Source: Candidatus Zixiibacteriota bacterium (lineage in GTDB: Bacteria; Zixibacteria; MSB-5A5; GN15; JACZUZ01). Taken from it: a stretch of 64,000 nucleotides of DNA. The stretch is from positions 1-64,000 of the forward strand of contig JAJRPJ010000005.1 of the NCBI GenBank assembly GCA_024280835.1, written 5' to 3'. Made by a program: the position numbers and the translations under genes. Under the pieces are notes generated by a model that had not been told where the DNA came from, searched no databases, and saw only the letters and a program-made list of their open reading frames with translations. Shown here one piece after another: positions 36,639 through 45,485 of this stretch. Each line of letters begins with the position of its first letter. Position 1 is the first letter of the stretch.

Positions 36639-37358
36639 TCAGGTCTTCCCCAGATAAATACGTTCGATACCCAGAATAATGCGCAGGGACATTGACGCCG
36701 CTCCAAGAGCCGCGCCGATAATAATTCCACGCTGAACAGAAGCATTCACACCACGCATCAAAATCGTATTTATCCACTCTGGCAAATCTGGCGACATAGC
36801 GTTGAGAACCGCTTCACCCATCGGCACTCGCCAGAACATCACAATCAACGCGGCCGCCAGCAACAAAGTCGCCTCAAGTGTTCTGGCTCGGAACGCACGG
36901 TAGGCCGCCGATGCAATGTAGAATGCCAAAGTCGCAAACATCGTCGCCATCATCGGCGCATCAAGATGATCAAACAGCCAGCTAACAATAATACCATTCT
37001 GACTACCGTAAACACCTATCCAGTCAGGCAAATATGTATAAAGAGTCTTACCAATCTCGGTGGCTGGCCCAGGGAATACTCCAGGAATCGCCATCGCCAA
37101 TAGTGACACAATAGTCACCATCTTGTACCAACGATCGGTCTTCTTTTGCTGGAAGGCCTTCATATTGACACGGAAAATAGAAACCACACCGAGTATCAAA
37201 GTAAAACCACTGACAATCGTCACCCACTTAAGAACTTCTTGCTTAATATTATCGGAGGTCACTCCGAAAAGCAGTTTGAAATCTGGATTCAAAAAGAACA
37301 CTATCGCCAAAATGGCGCCAGAGCCAATTGCAAGTATTATAGGAACAGTTCTCTTCAT
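36639..37358 (-). CDS. Uncharacterised membrane protein, cluster gene 2
   Basis: The 239-residue protein has about six membrane helices (near 5-24, 44-62, 82-100, 130-152, 162-180, 207-228). It has no motif I recognise. The following gene's start is four bases beyond its stop. Its amount of membrane surface and place suggest it is an integral scaffold of the same complex as the neighbours. Confidence 0.65.
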   Translation of the reverse strand: MKRTVPIILAIGSGAILAIVFFLNPDFKLLFGVTSDNIKQEVLKWVTIVSGFTLILGVVSIFRVNMKAFQQKKTDRWYKMVTIVSLLAMAIPGVFPGPATEIGKTLYTYLPDWIGVYGSQNGIIVSWLFDHLDAPMMATMFATLAFYIASAAYRAFRARTLEATLLLAAALIVMFWRVPMGEAVLNAMSPDLPEWINTILMRGVNASVQRGIIIGAALGAASMSLRIILGIERIYLGKT

Positions 37359-37387
37359 TATCTCTACATTCTAATCTAAGATTAGCC

Positions 37388-38410
37388 CTAGGAACCGTAC
37401 TTCCCGTTCCAAAGCGCTGTAATCCATTTACCAAGTGTCTCTGGGAAGACCAAAACACCAATCACACCCAAAAGAATCATGGCTATCAATGTGGCTTTGA
37501 ATAAATCCTGACCTTTGAGACCACCAAGCAACAGCGGCTCATGTGACAAATATGCCGAGGCGGCATATAGTTCTTCGCCAATCAAAGTGTAATCACAGGA
37601 GACAATAAAGAACGGTAGTTGCGCTGTTTCCGCTGTGCCTGCAATTTGAATAGCGCCAGCGGCAAAGCCGTTTTCTGCTAGTAACAACGACTCAGCATAG
37701 AAGCCACCCATATAAATATTGGCCGCTGGCTTTTCGCGCATCATCCAGCCATTGACATGCGCAGTAAATGCAAACTGCTCACCAGCAACATAGCGCACGG
37801 TGTCTTCCTGATAGGAATCACTCTTGCCAACTTCCATATAAGACTGCTTAACTGTTTCCTGCGCTCCCGCAAAAACTAATGGATAACGAACTGGCACCAT
37901 CAAAGGCGTCTCGTATTCAGCCGTGATTTTTGCAATTCTTCCGAGAATAGTGACTCCAGCGATAGTTTGAATATCATCGAGCTCTTGAATACCAGGGATG
38001 AACAAAACAGTCCGTCCCATTTCAGTGGCGCGTCCGACTGCATCTTCAATCGCCTCTAGTCCAGGAATTTTACGAATAAATAATGACTTACCGACTTTGG
38101 CGCGCTGTGTGTAGAAAATTATAGCCCCAGAGAAAAAGAGGACCAAGACCAAAGCATTCCAGCGTTGCGCCAGAAAAAGGCCACCCGATGACTTCTCTTC
38201 AGACTTGTCACTCTCGGTGGCGGCCGCAGCTAGACCAGTATCACCAGCGACAGAATCCAGCACAGCTGAATCTACAAAGCTAGTGTCGACAGCGTCTTGC
38301 GCAAGACTTTCCCCACCGACAAACAAGACGAGACAAAGTCCAACCGCTAACAAACAGATAGCGAAAAGTGATCGACTAGCCGCCGAATTATTTCTTGCGA
38401 GTTTTATCAT
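37388..38410 (-). CDS. Membrane protein of DUF6754-like type, cluster gene 1
   Basis: The 340-residue protein has a signal-like helix (about 15-35), an acidic Ser/Asp/Ala linker, a membrane helix (about 84-103), a soluble domain (about 105-300) with RKIPGLEAIEDAVGRATEMGRTVLFIPGI, and a C-terminal helix (about 305-325). I recall the DUF6754 family name for proteins of this pattern, with moderate certainty. The family has no known function. It is first in the four-gene run, 93 bases after the isomerase gene. Confidence 0.65.
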   Translation of the reverse strand: MIKLARNNSAASRSLFAICLLAVGLCLVLFVGGESLAQDAVDTSFVDSAVLDSVAGDTGLAAAATESDKSEEKSSGGLFLAQRWNALVLVLFFSGAIIFYTQRAKVGKSLFIRKIPGLEAIEDAVGRATEMGRTVLFIPGIQELDDIQTIAGVTILGRIAKITAEYETPLMVPVRYPLVFAGAQETVKQSYMEVGKSDSYQEDTVRYVAGEQFAFTAHVNGWMMREKPAANIYMGGFYAESLLLAENGFAAGAIQIAGTAETAQLPFFIVSCDYTLIGEELYAASAYLSHEPLLLGGLKGQDLFKATLIAMILLGVIGVLVFPETLGKWITALWNGKYGS

Positions 38411-38503
38411 GCCGTAGACAATGAACTAAATTAGACGCAAGGCGTCAACTAACAGCCTGCCCCTACTTTTTCCAACATCATGTTTTCCAACATCACTGCA
38501 GAC

Positions 38504-39574
38504 CTACGACTTCGCAAGTTCAAGTTTGAGGTTCTCAATCGCCTCAACTGGAGTCGGATCGACATTATTGAGAACCGCCGTATAGTATGAAGCGAAATCT
38601 CCCAATTGAATCATAGAAAACAAGCGAGTCAAACGGTTAGCGCCAGAACTGGCGATACTCTCCACAGTTACAGAATTATCAGACATCAGTTTTGCAAACA
38701 AATCCATCCGCAAACCAATACGCTGGTTATCTTCTTCATCTCTGAGCAAGATCACCGCAAAATTATCTTTTTGCGCTTTCGCCGAATGCGCCCAGCCAAC
38801 TAATTCATTGTGGTTCATCTCAGGAAATACATTCGAATACGCCAAGGTCTTACCGTTTTCCGAGAATTGCCCACGAAAGCGAACAGAAACAGGACTCAAT
38901 AGCCCAGCTCCAGCATAGATCAACGGAACTTTGCCACCACAGGCAGTCGCCAACTGTTTGGCTGGGTTGGAACTAGCTTCGGATTCACGAGCGAATTGTT
39001 TACGTGCGTCCTTCAAATGCAAAATCGTTTCAGATAGATCTGGGGCAAAACTTCCCGCAAACCCAAGAGCTTCAAAAAGACCCAGTAATGGAAGAAACGA
39101 ATAAGCCAAAGCCGCACGTGGCTGAAGTCCAGCTGGGATTTTCGCGCAGACAATGCCTTCTTTTTCGCAAATCTCAGCCACTTTACCACCAGTAGTCACA
39201 CAAGCCAACATCGCCGAGCGATCCATTGCATCTTCAAACATCGCCAATGTTTCTTCGGTATTGCCCGAGTAGCTGGAGATTATCACCAATGATTCATCAT
39301 CGACGTAGTCTGGTAGTTCATAGCCACGACAAACATGAAACGGAATCTGCAATTTGTTTTGCAAGAAACTCGCCAACAAATCTCCACCAATAGCCGAACC
39401 ACCCATGCCCGCAAGGACAATATTGCGAACATCCACAAATTCATCTTTGTCGATTTTCCAGGACTCACCAATAGTTCGAGCGGACTCCATTTGCTCTGGA
39501 AAATCATGTATCGCGCCATACATATCTTGCGCGTCCAGTGTTTTCATCTGTTGTATATCATCAAGTGCGCTCAC
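38504..39574 (-). CDS. Bifunctional phosphoglucose/phosphomannose isomerase
   Basis: The 356-residue protein has the SIS fold of the bifunctional PGI/PMI family: AGMGGSAIGGDLLASFL for phosphate binding, ISSYSGNTEETLA, and FPEMNHNELVGW with the catalytic Glu-His. It interconverts fructose-6-phosphate with glucose-6-phosphate and mannose-6-phosphate. The start is GTG at 39574 with GGAGTATTCA upstream; it overlaps the end of ptsI by 14 bases, so the two are coupled. Confidence 0.93.
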   Translation of the reverse strand: MSALDDIQQMKTLDAQDMYGAIHDFPEQMESARTIGESWKIDKDEFVDVRNIVLAGMGGSAIGGDLLASFLQNKLQIPFHVCRGYELPDYVDDESLVIISSYSGNTEETLAMFEDAMDRSAMLACVTTGGKVAEICEKEGIVCAKIPAGLQPRAALAYSFLPLLGLFEALGFAGSFAPDLSETILHLKDARKQFARESEASSNPAKQLATACGGKVPLIYAGAGLLSPVSVRFRGQFSENGKTLAYSNVFPEMNHNELVGWAHSAKAQKDNFAVILLRDEEDNQRIGLRMDLFAKLMSDNSVTVESIASSGANRLTRLFSMIQLGDFASYYTAVLNNVDPTPVEAIENLKLELAKS

Positions 39575-41333
39575 TGAATACTCCTGTCAGGCGAGATTTT
39601 AGTTTATTGTGAAATACTTCCACTAAGTTTTCTGTTTCTTTTACTGTTTGCGCTTTGAGCGTTTCTGCCGCCAGAGCTTTTGCTTCTGCCATCGAAAGTC
39701 CCGAGATAATTGAAGCCGCTCGGTAGAGATTGGCTGGCCCCATCGAAAGACCAGTGGCTCCCATACCAATCAGCAATGGTATCGCCGACATATCGCCAGC
39801 CATTTCTCCGCAAACTGTTACTGGTATATTGTGTTGATTAGCAGCGTCAATTGTGGCTTGAATTAGCTTCAATTGCGCTGGATGAAACATTTTATATAGG
39901 TCGGCGACACGAATATTGTCGCGATCAACCGCCATTGTATACTGCAATAAATCATTAGTGCCCACAGAAAGAAAAGCGGCATTGCGAGCAAAACAATCAG
40001 CAGTCAATGCCGCTGAAGGAGTTTCAATCATCGCTCCGACTTCGATATCTGTGTCGAACTCCAGCCTCTCACGACGCAACTCAACCATCACACGCTTGAT
40101 TATCCGTCTGGCGCGATTGAATTCACCAATGTCCGAGAGAAGCGGCAGCATAATTTTGACGTTCTTACGAGTTGAGGCGCGCAGGATTGCCCGAAGTTGT
40201 GTTTTGAACAATGCAGGTGTGCCAAGTGACGTGCGAATTCCACGAAACCCCAACGCAGGATTACTTTCTGGTGAGGGTTGCAACTCTTCGACATACTTGT
40301 CAGAACCAAGATCAAATGTCCGCATAACAACTTTTTGCGGCGCATATTGCTCAGCGATAGAATCATAATATTCAAATTGCGCGGCCTCATCAGGAAAACT
40401 ACTCGACTGCAAATAAATGAACTCGGTGCGATACAGTCCCACCCCGACATTGCGCTGTGCAAGCTCTGCATCACGAGGTCCAGGGAGTTCAATATTGGCA
40501 GCTAGTTCAACAGTGTGGCCATCAGTAGTGACAGGCGGAAACTTATCGAGCCCCGAAAGAGACTTGATTGACTCAAGTGAATCGCCACCTTGTTTGCTTT
40601 GATAACTTTCCCACAACGCCGCATCGGGCTTGAGAAACACTTTCCCCAGACCACCATCAACAATCAACCTATCGCCATTGCGAATCTTGTTTTGAACTCT
40701 ATCTGCCCCAACCACAGCAGGCAAATATAAAGCCCGCGCAATCAAAGCCATATGCGCATGAGCGCTGCCTTCGGCGCTGACAACACCCACCGCTCCGCGC
40801 TCATAAAAGTTCAGCGCCTCAGCGGGTGATATTTTCTTGGCGACAATAATCGTATTTGGTGGAAAAGGATGATTCGGACTATCACCATTACCAGTTAGGT
40901 GCGAGAGAACTTTTTTGCTGACAGCTTCGATGTCTGTTAACATCTGACGCATATAGGAATCTTTAGACTTGCGCAAAGAGCTAGTATTATCAGCAACTAG
41001 AGAACTATAAACCCCTTCAGCGCATTGAAGACGCTTGGCAATTTCTTTTTTGACCGACTTCAAAAACTCGGCGTCACCAGCAATCATCAATTGCGCATCA
41101 AAGATTTTGGTGACCGGACCGCCAGCATGTTTGCCGGCGCGCTCGCGAATCTCTTTTAGCTCGAGAACCGCCTTTTCGACAGCCCTGTCGATTCGCTGGC
41201 ACTCGCGCTCAATCTCCTCGGGAAGTATTGGACGCTCAGGAGCCATTGAGTCTAAAGTAAAAACTACACGAGCCTCACCTAACGCTACACCACCTGAGGC
41301 GGGTACACCCTGTATCTGAGTTGACTTAACCAC
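39561..41333 (-). CDS. ptsI: Phosphoenolpyruvate-protein phosphotransferase (enzyme I)
   Basis: The 590-residue protein has the enzyme I order: an N-terminal HPr-binding and phosphohistidine domain, with the active His in EGSAHAHMALIARAL, and a PEP-binding TIM barrel (RTEFIYLQ, RTFDLGSDK, GFRGIRTSL, VCGEMAGD). The usual GGxTSH box is changed to EGSAHAH but His aligns with the active one. The start is GTG at 41333. HPr is encoded 235 bases upstream; no EII permease lies in the window, so the system may be regulatory or feed a distant EII. Confidence 0.95.
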   Translation of the reverse strand: MVKSTQIQGVPASGGVALGEARVVFTLDSMAPERPILPEEIERECQRIDRAVEKAVLELKEIRERAGKHAGGPVTKIFDAQLMIAGDAEFLKSVKKEIAKRLQCAEGVYSSLVADNTSSLRKSKDSYMRQMLTDIEAVSKKVLSHLTGNGDSPNHPFPPNTIIVAKKISPAEALNFYERGAVGVVSAEGSAHAHMALIARALYLPAVVGADRVQNKIRNGDRLIVDGGLGKVFLKPDAALWESYQSKQGGDSLESIKSLSGLDKFPPVTTDGHTVELAANIELPGPRDAELAQRNVGVGLYRTEFIYLQSSSFPDEAAQFEYYDSIAEQYAPQKVVMRTFDLGSDKYVEELQPSPESNPALGFRGIRTSLGTPALFKTQLRAILRASTRKNVKIMLPLLSDIGEFNRARRIIKRVMVELRRERLEFDTDIEVGAMIETPSAALTADCFARNAAFLSVGTNDLLQYTMAVDRDNIRVADLYKMFHPAQLKLIQATIDAANQHNIPVTVCGEMAGDMSAIPLLIGMGATGLSMGPANLYRAASIISGLSMAEAKALAAETLKAQTVKETENLVEVFHNKLKSRLTGVFSERT

Positions 41334-41568
41334 GAGAGTTTCTAATTACACCTGTCGCTTGAAAAGCTTCCGAAAATTATCGTTATATATAGACACATAA
41401 ATTGTCTGGCTAAGATACTGCACGAGAACCGAATTCGTCATTACTGCCGCAATCCTAGGGCGGCGCACACACTCATTGTACCCAATTCACCAATGTGCGA
41501 CAAATTTTAAAAGCTATGATTTCAAAGATTCTGATTTGCAATGCCCACCGTTGACGGTGAACATTGTC

Positions 41569-41847
41569 TTAGGAGCTAGGATTCGATTCACCAAAGCCTG
41601 AGACCAATATCTCCTGCATGGCTTTGAGCGCCTGCTCTTCATCTGTGCCCTCTGTCATAACCACCAATTCGGCGCCTTGTTCGGCAGCCAGCATCATAAT
41701 TCCCATAATTGACTTGGCGTTGATTTTCAGTCCGTCTCTTTCAATCCAGACTTCTGATTCGAATTTGTTGGCCTGTTGGACAACCATCGCCGAGGGACGC
41801 GCATGGAGTCCAAGGCGGTTTGTTATAGTCACGGATCCTGTCTTCAT
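41569..41847 (-). CDS. ptsH: Phosphocarrier protein HPr
   Basis: The 92-residue protein has the active-site His in NRLGLHARPSA and the regulatory Ser region NAKSIMGIMMLAA, both intact. The conserved Ser suggests possible regulation by an HPr kinase, which is not in this window. It precedes ptsI on the same strand with a 235-base gap that may hold a second promoter; a TATATA near 41390 is a weak -10 candidate. Confidence 0.96.
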   Translation of the reverse strand: MKTGSVTITNRLGLHARPSAMVVQQANKFESEVWIERDGLKINAKSIMGIMMLAAEQGAELVVMTEGTDEEQALKAMQEILVSGFGESNPSS

Positions 41848-41973
41848 CGACGGCGAACATACGGAAATCTACGTGATAAGTCTATGGTGGAGAAGGATTA
41901 TCGAAGTTATTACGAGGTATTGTATGAAGTGTTTGAGTAGTTTGACAAAACTCACAATTCTTACTCACAGTGA

Positions 41974-43092
41974 CTACTCACACAAAGAAAACCGCTTGCC
42001 CGAAATCTCACGCACCACACCGCGTAGTTCAAGCGCCAACAAAGTTGGCAATGTCTCTGAGACGCTCAACCCAAGCTCAACTGAAAGTGAATCGATTTGC
42101 TGTGGCCCAGCGGTGACTTTTTCAACTATTTTCTCTTCAACTGGTGTCAGGTTTTCAAAACTCCTGACTTGCCTGGCGCTAACCCCGCGCCGTAGGCGTG
42201 GCAGTTGCTGATAAATATCTTCCACCTCGGTGAAAAGCGTCGCGCCTTGCTTGATAAGCCCATTAGTCCCTTGACTTTGCCTGCTACCAGGAAATCCTGG
42301 CACAGCGAATAACTCACGGTTTTGATCAAGAGCATTACGAGCTGTGAGTAGCGCTCCAGACTTCTTCGCCGCCTCGACAACCACAACTCCCTGCGAAAGC
42401 CCCGAGATTATTCGATTTCGACGCGGGAAATTCTCAGGTAAAGTTGGAGTTCCTAAAGTAAACTCTGAAAAAACCGCGCCAGAGTCGGCAATGGCCTCAA
42501 CTTGTTTTCTATCGGAAGGTGAAAACTTGTAATCTAAGCCACTACCCAAAACAGCAATAGTTCGACCCTTGCCGGAAAGAGCCCCTCGATGCGCGGCGCG
42601 ATCAATGCCATGCGCCAAACCAGAGACAACTGTGATTCCGTCTCGTCCAAGATCAGAGGCGATTTTGTGCGCCAAGCCGCGCCCCGCCTCACTGGCCAAA
42701 CGTGAACCAACTATCGCAATAGCTGTAATATCTGCTTCTGTATAGGAACCAAGGTAGAACAATATCGGAGGACGAGCCCTGATTTCGAGCAGCGAACCCG
42801 GATAATCGACGCTTGTATCTAACATCACGCCCCAATTGAATTTCTGTATTTTTTCAACCTCAGCGCGAGCGCGGTCAACATCCAGCTGGGCGACAATTGT
42901 AGAAGCTACTGAGCGTGAGATACCCGCAACTTCGATATAGGCGCTGAGAGACTGTCCACAGGCAGAGTCGGCGCTGCCGAAAGCTTTGGTCAATTTTGCC
43001 AAAGCCACAGGCCCAACCCCAGAAACGGCCATCAAAGCAAGATAGCCTGTCAGTTCATCAATCTGTTTTGAATCGTTCCAGTTCATTTCCAA
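41974..43092 (-). CDS. dprA: DNA processing protein DprA
   Basis: The 372-residue protein has a helix-hairpin-like N-terminus, the DprA Rossmann-like core (IVGSRLASEAGRG, VSGLAHGIDRAAHRGAL, IAVLGSGLDYKFSP, LPENFPRRNRIISGLS) and a C-terminal winged-helix DML1-like domain. It loads RecA on incoming single-stranded DNA in natural transformation. Its start overlaps the end of obg by about 30 bases (ATG at 43092 or 43086). Confidence 0.95.
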   Translation of the reverse strand: MEMNWNDSKQIDELTGYLALMAVSGVGPVALAKLTKAFGSADSACGQSLSAYIEVAGISRSVASTIVAQLDVDRARAEVEKIQKFNWGVMLDTSVDYPGSLLEIRARPPILFYLGSYTEADITAIAIVGSRLASEAGRGLAHKIASDLGRDGITVVSGLAHGIDRAAHRGALSGKGRTIAVLGSGLDYKFSPSDRKQVEAIADSGAVFSEFTLGTPTLPENFPRRNRIISGLSQGVVVVEAAKKSGALLTARNALDQNRELFAVPGFPGSRQSQGTNGLIKQGATLFTEVEDIYQQLPRLRRGVSARQVRSFENLTPVEEKIVEKVTAGPQQIDSLSVELGLSVSETLPTLLALELRGVVREISGKRFSLCE

Positions 43093-44041
43093 TTCTCTGC
43101 AAAAGTTCGGTCAACCCCTGACCACTAACTCCTGATATTGGAATTACGTTCTCTTTATCCAATACGGATATCACATTTTGCGAATCACCATCCAATAAAT
43201 CAATTTTGTTGAGAGCTATGATACTCGGTCTACGGAGCAAGTCTGGATCAAAATCACCTACCTCTTTGCGCAATATAGCCAATGTCTCCTCAATATCACC
43301 AGAAATATCGATTAAGTAGAGCAGAACCTTGGTCCGTTGAATATGCCGCAAAAACCTATGACCAAGCCCTTTGCCATCTGAAGCCCCTGCGATAATCCCA
43401 GGGATATCCGCCATTACAAACGAACGATAATCACCCAAGCGGACAATACCCAAATTCGGCTTGAGAGTTGTAAACGGATAATCCGCGATTTTGGGTCTGG
43501 CCGCAGACAACCGCGACAACAAAGTCGACTTTCCAGCATTAGGCAATCCGACTAACCCAACGTCGGCGAACAATTTCAGCTCTAAAGCCAAACGAAACTT
43601 TGCGCCCTCGGTTCCTGGCCTCGCAATTCGCGGAGTCTGATTTGTAGCGGTTTTGAAACGTGTATTACCTTTGCCGCCTCGTCCACCGCGCGCCACAAGA
43701 ATCTGTTTGCCATGCTTATCGAGATCACCCAATGGATTTCCAGATACCAAGTCTGTCAACGTCACCCCCACTGGAGCGCGCAAAACAATATCAGCGCCAG
43801 ATTTGCCATGTCGGTTGCAGGCGCCGCCAGGAGCTCCCTTGTCGGCTCGATAGACATTCGAATAACGCAAATCCAACAAAGTCCCTAAATTGGAATCGGC
43901 CTCAAGAATTACATTGCCGCCATGCCCCCCATCACCGCCATCGGGTCCACCTTTGGGACGAAACTTCTCACGAACAAAGGCGACACATCCGTCACCTCCT
44001 CGGCCAGCTTCAATTTCTATTTCAACGTAATCTATAAACAT
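43058..44041 (-). CDS. obg: Obg family GTPase
   Basis: The 327-residue protein has the Gly-rich Obg fold (GRGGDGCVAFVREKF, GGDGGHGGNVI, GGRGGKGNTRF) followed by the GTPase domain: G1 VGLPNAGKST, G2 TTLKPNLG, G3 DIPGI, G4 NKIDLL. The variable C-terminal domain is short. It is an essential ribosome assembly and stress GTPase. It is translated into the dprA gene, which overlaps its end. Confidence 0.97.
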   Translation of the reverse strand: MFIDYVEIEIEAGRGGDGCVAFVREKFRPKGGPDGGDGGHGGNVILEADSNLGTLLDLRYSNVYRADKGAPGGACNRHGKSGADIVLRAPVGVTLTDLVSGNPLGDLDKHGKQILVARGGRGGKGNTRFKTATNQTPRIARPGTEGAKFRLALELKLFADVGLVGLPNAGKSTLLSRLSAARPKIADYPFTTLKPNLGIVRLGDYRSFVMADIPGIIAGASDGKGLGHRFLRHIQRTKVLLYLIDISGDIEETLAILRKEVGDFDPDLLRRPSIIALNKIDLLDGDSQNVISVLDKENVIPISGVSGQGLTELLQRIGNELERFKTD

Positions 44042-44078
44042 CTAATTCATTCCACTTAGGGATTAGGCCGCACAATCA

Positions 44079-44100
44079 ATTCTAGCTATTCTAGCTATTC
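44079..44100. repeat. Small tandem repeat upstream of obg
   Basis: The nonamer ATTCTAGCT occurs twice in tandem (44079-44087 and 44088-44096) with a partial third copy. It lies in the divergent region between obg and the TPR gene. Confidence 0.5.
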
Positions 44101-44253
44101 CAAAAAACTCATCTGATTACCACATACAAGTCATAGTTTCAGTGAGTAGGCAAAAACTATTGATAGCGGCGCGACTGGTCAAGCCCTATATTAGAGATAA
44201 CGCCGTTCGTTGAACGCCACAAAGTAATAAATCAATATGAGTTTAGAGTATAG

Positions 44254-44769
44254 ATGAGTCCAGAATCCCACAATTACAATTCAAGTGAAGCTCAAATCGC
44301 CTTTGATAAAGGCGAATTGCACCATAGCAATCGACGATTCGGGGAGGCTCTACGAGAGTTCAAAGAGGCCCATCAATTGGCTCCCGCCAATGACCGCTAC
44401 CTCTTCAAAGTCGCCGCCGCCTACCATAATACAGAACAATACGAAAAATCAGCAGAAATGTATGCCGAACTAATCGAACGTCTCGAAAACGAACCGTTTT
44501 GTGAAGCCCTACTCTTGGCTTTGGCATATCGCGGAGGAAACTTGGCGATGCTTGGGCAATTCGACGAAGCCGAAAAGTTGATTGAACGCGCCCTAGAGAT
44601 GGATTCCGTGAGTGTCATAGGTCTAGCGATGAAAGCACAACTGAAATTATCGAGTGGCAAACCCAGAGATGCGCTAGACTTTATTCGACGCGCTCACGAA
44701 ATTGACCCTGGCAACAAAATTGTCAGCGCTATCCGCAATCGAATTCTTAACCATCTTGAACCCAAGTAA
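44254..44769 (+). CDS. Tetratricopeptide repeat protein
   Basis: The 171-residue protein is built from about four TPR units (near 13-46, 47-80, 85-118, 119-152), with the usual small-large residue pattern such as A-x3-A-x-L-x2-A. No signal peptide is seen, so it is likely cytoplasmic and serves in protein-protein contacts. The methyltransferase gene starts 13 bases after it, suggesting cotranscription. Confidence 0.85.
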   Translation: MSPESHNYNSSEAQIAFDKGELHHSNRRFGEALREFKEAHQLAPANDRYLFKVAAAYHNTEQYEKSAEMYAELIERLENEPFCEALLLALAYRGGNLAMLGQFDEAEKLIERALEMDSVSVIGLAMKAQLKLSSGKPRDALDFIRRAHEIDPGNKIVSAIRNRILNHLEPK

Positions 44770-44782
44770 AGGACATTGATTC

Positions 44783-45463
44783 TTGAACAATACCGATTCC
44801 AAACTTCTCGAGGATTACTATGAAGTCCGAGCTCCTGAGTATGAAGCTGTTTATGGTTTCACCGACCCTGCGCGACGCAAAGAACTAGAGGAAATAGAGG
44901 ACTTGGCCAAAACGTCATTCAGCGGCAAGAATGTCTTGGAAATCGCTTGCGGAACTGGCTATTGGACAGAGTTGCTGTCAATTCACGCCAAGAGTATTTT
45001 GGCGCTAGACAGTTCGGAAGCCATGCTAGAAATTGCCCGAACTCGAAAGTACGCACAACAAAACGTCACTCACAAACGATACGACGCCTACAGCCTCAAA
45101 GAACTACCTGAAGCGCTCAACTCTGAAAAATTCGACGCAGCAATCGCAGGCTTTTGGATGTCACATATCCCCAAGGAACTTATGCCAGCCTTCCTATCGG
45201 GACTCCAGACCTGCCTCAAGACTGGCGCGCCAGTCTTGTTTCTGGATAATAACCTTGTAGAGGGAATGGGTGGCCCTGTTGTCGAAAAACCTGACAGCAG
45301 TGATACTTTCAAAGAGAGAAAACTCGCTGATGGTTCAACACATGTAATTCTCAAAAACTACTTTACCAAACAAGCATTGCAAACGATTATTAAACCTTAC
45401 GCCAACCAGATTAACATCAACATAGGCCAGTGGTATTGGTCAGCTCTATATTTGAGTCAATAG
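44783..45463 (+). CDS. Class I SAM-dependent methyltransferase
   Basis: The 226-residue protein has motif I VLEIACGTGYWTELL, an acidic residue at the end of strand 2 (ALDSSEAML), and post-I motifs (IAGFWMSHIPKE). The substrate cannot be read. The start is TTG at 44783 with AAAGGA nine bases before it. It converges with the hybrid kinase gene. Confidence 0.9.
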   Translation: MNNTDSKLLEDYYEVRAPEYEAVYGFTDPARRKELEEIEDLAKTSFSGKNVLEIACGTGYWTELLSIHAKSILALDSSEAMLEIARTRKYAQQNVTHKRYDAYSLKELPEALNSEKFDAAIAGFWMSHIPKELMPAFLSGLQTCLKTGAPVLFLDNNLVEGMGGPVVEKPDSSDTFKERKLADGSTHVILKNYFTKQALQTIIKPYANQININIGQWYWSALYLSQ

Positions 45464-45485
45464 TGTCCTCAGGCAAACATTGGGC

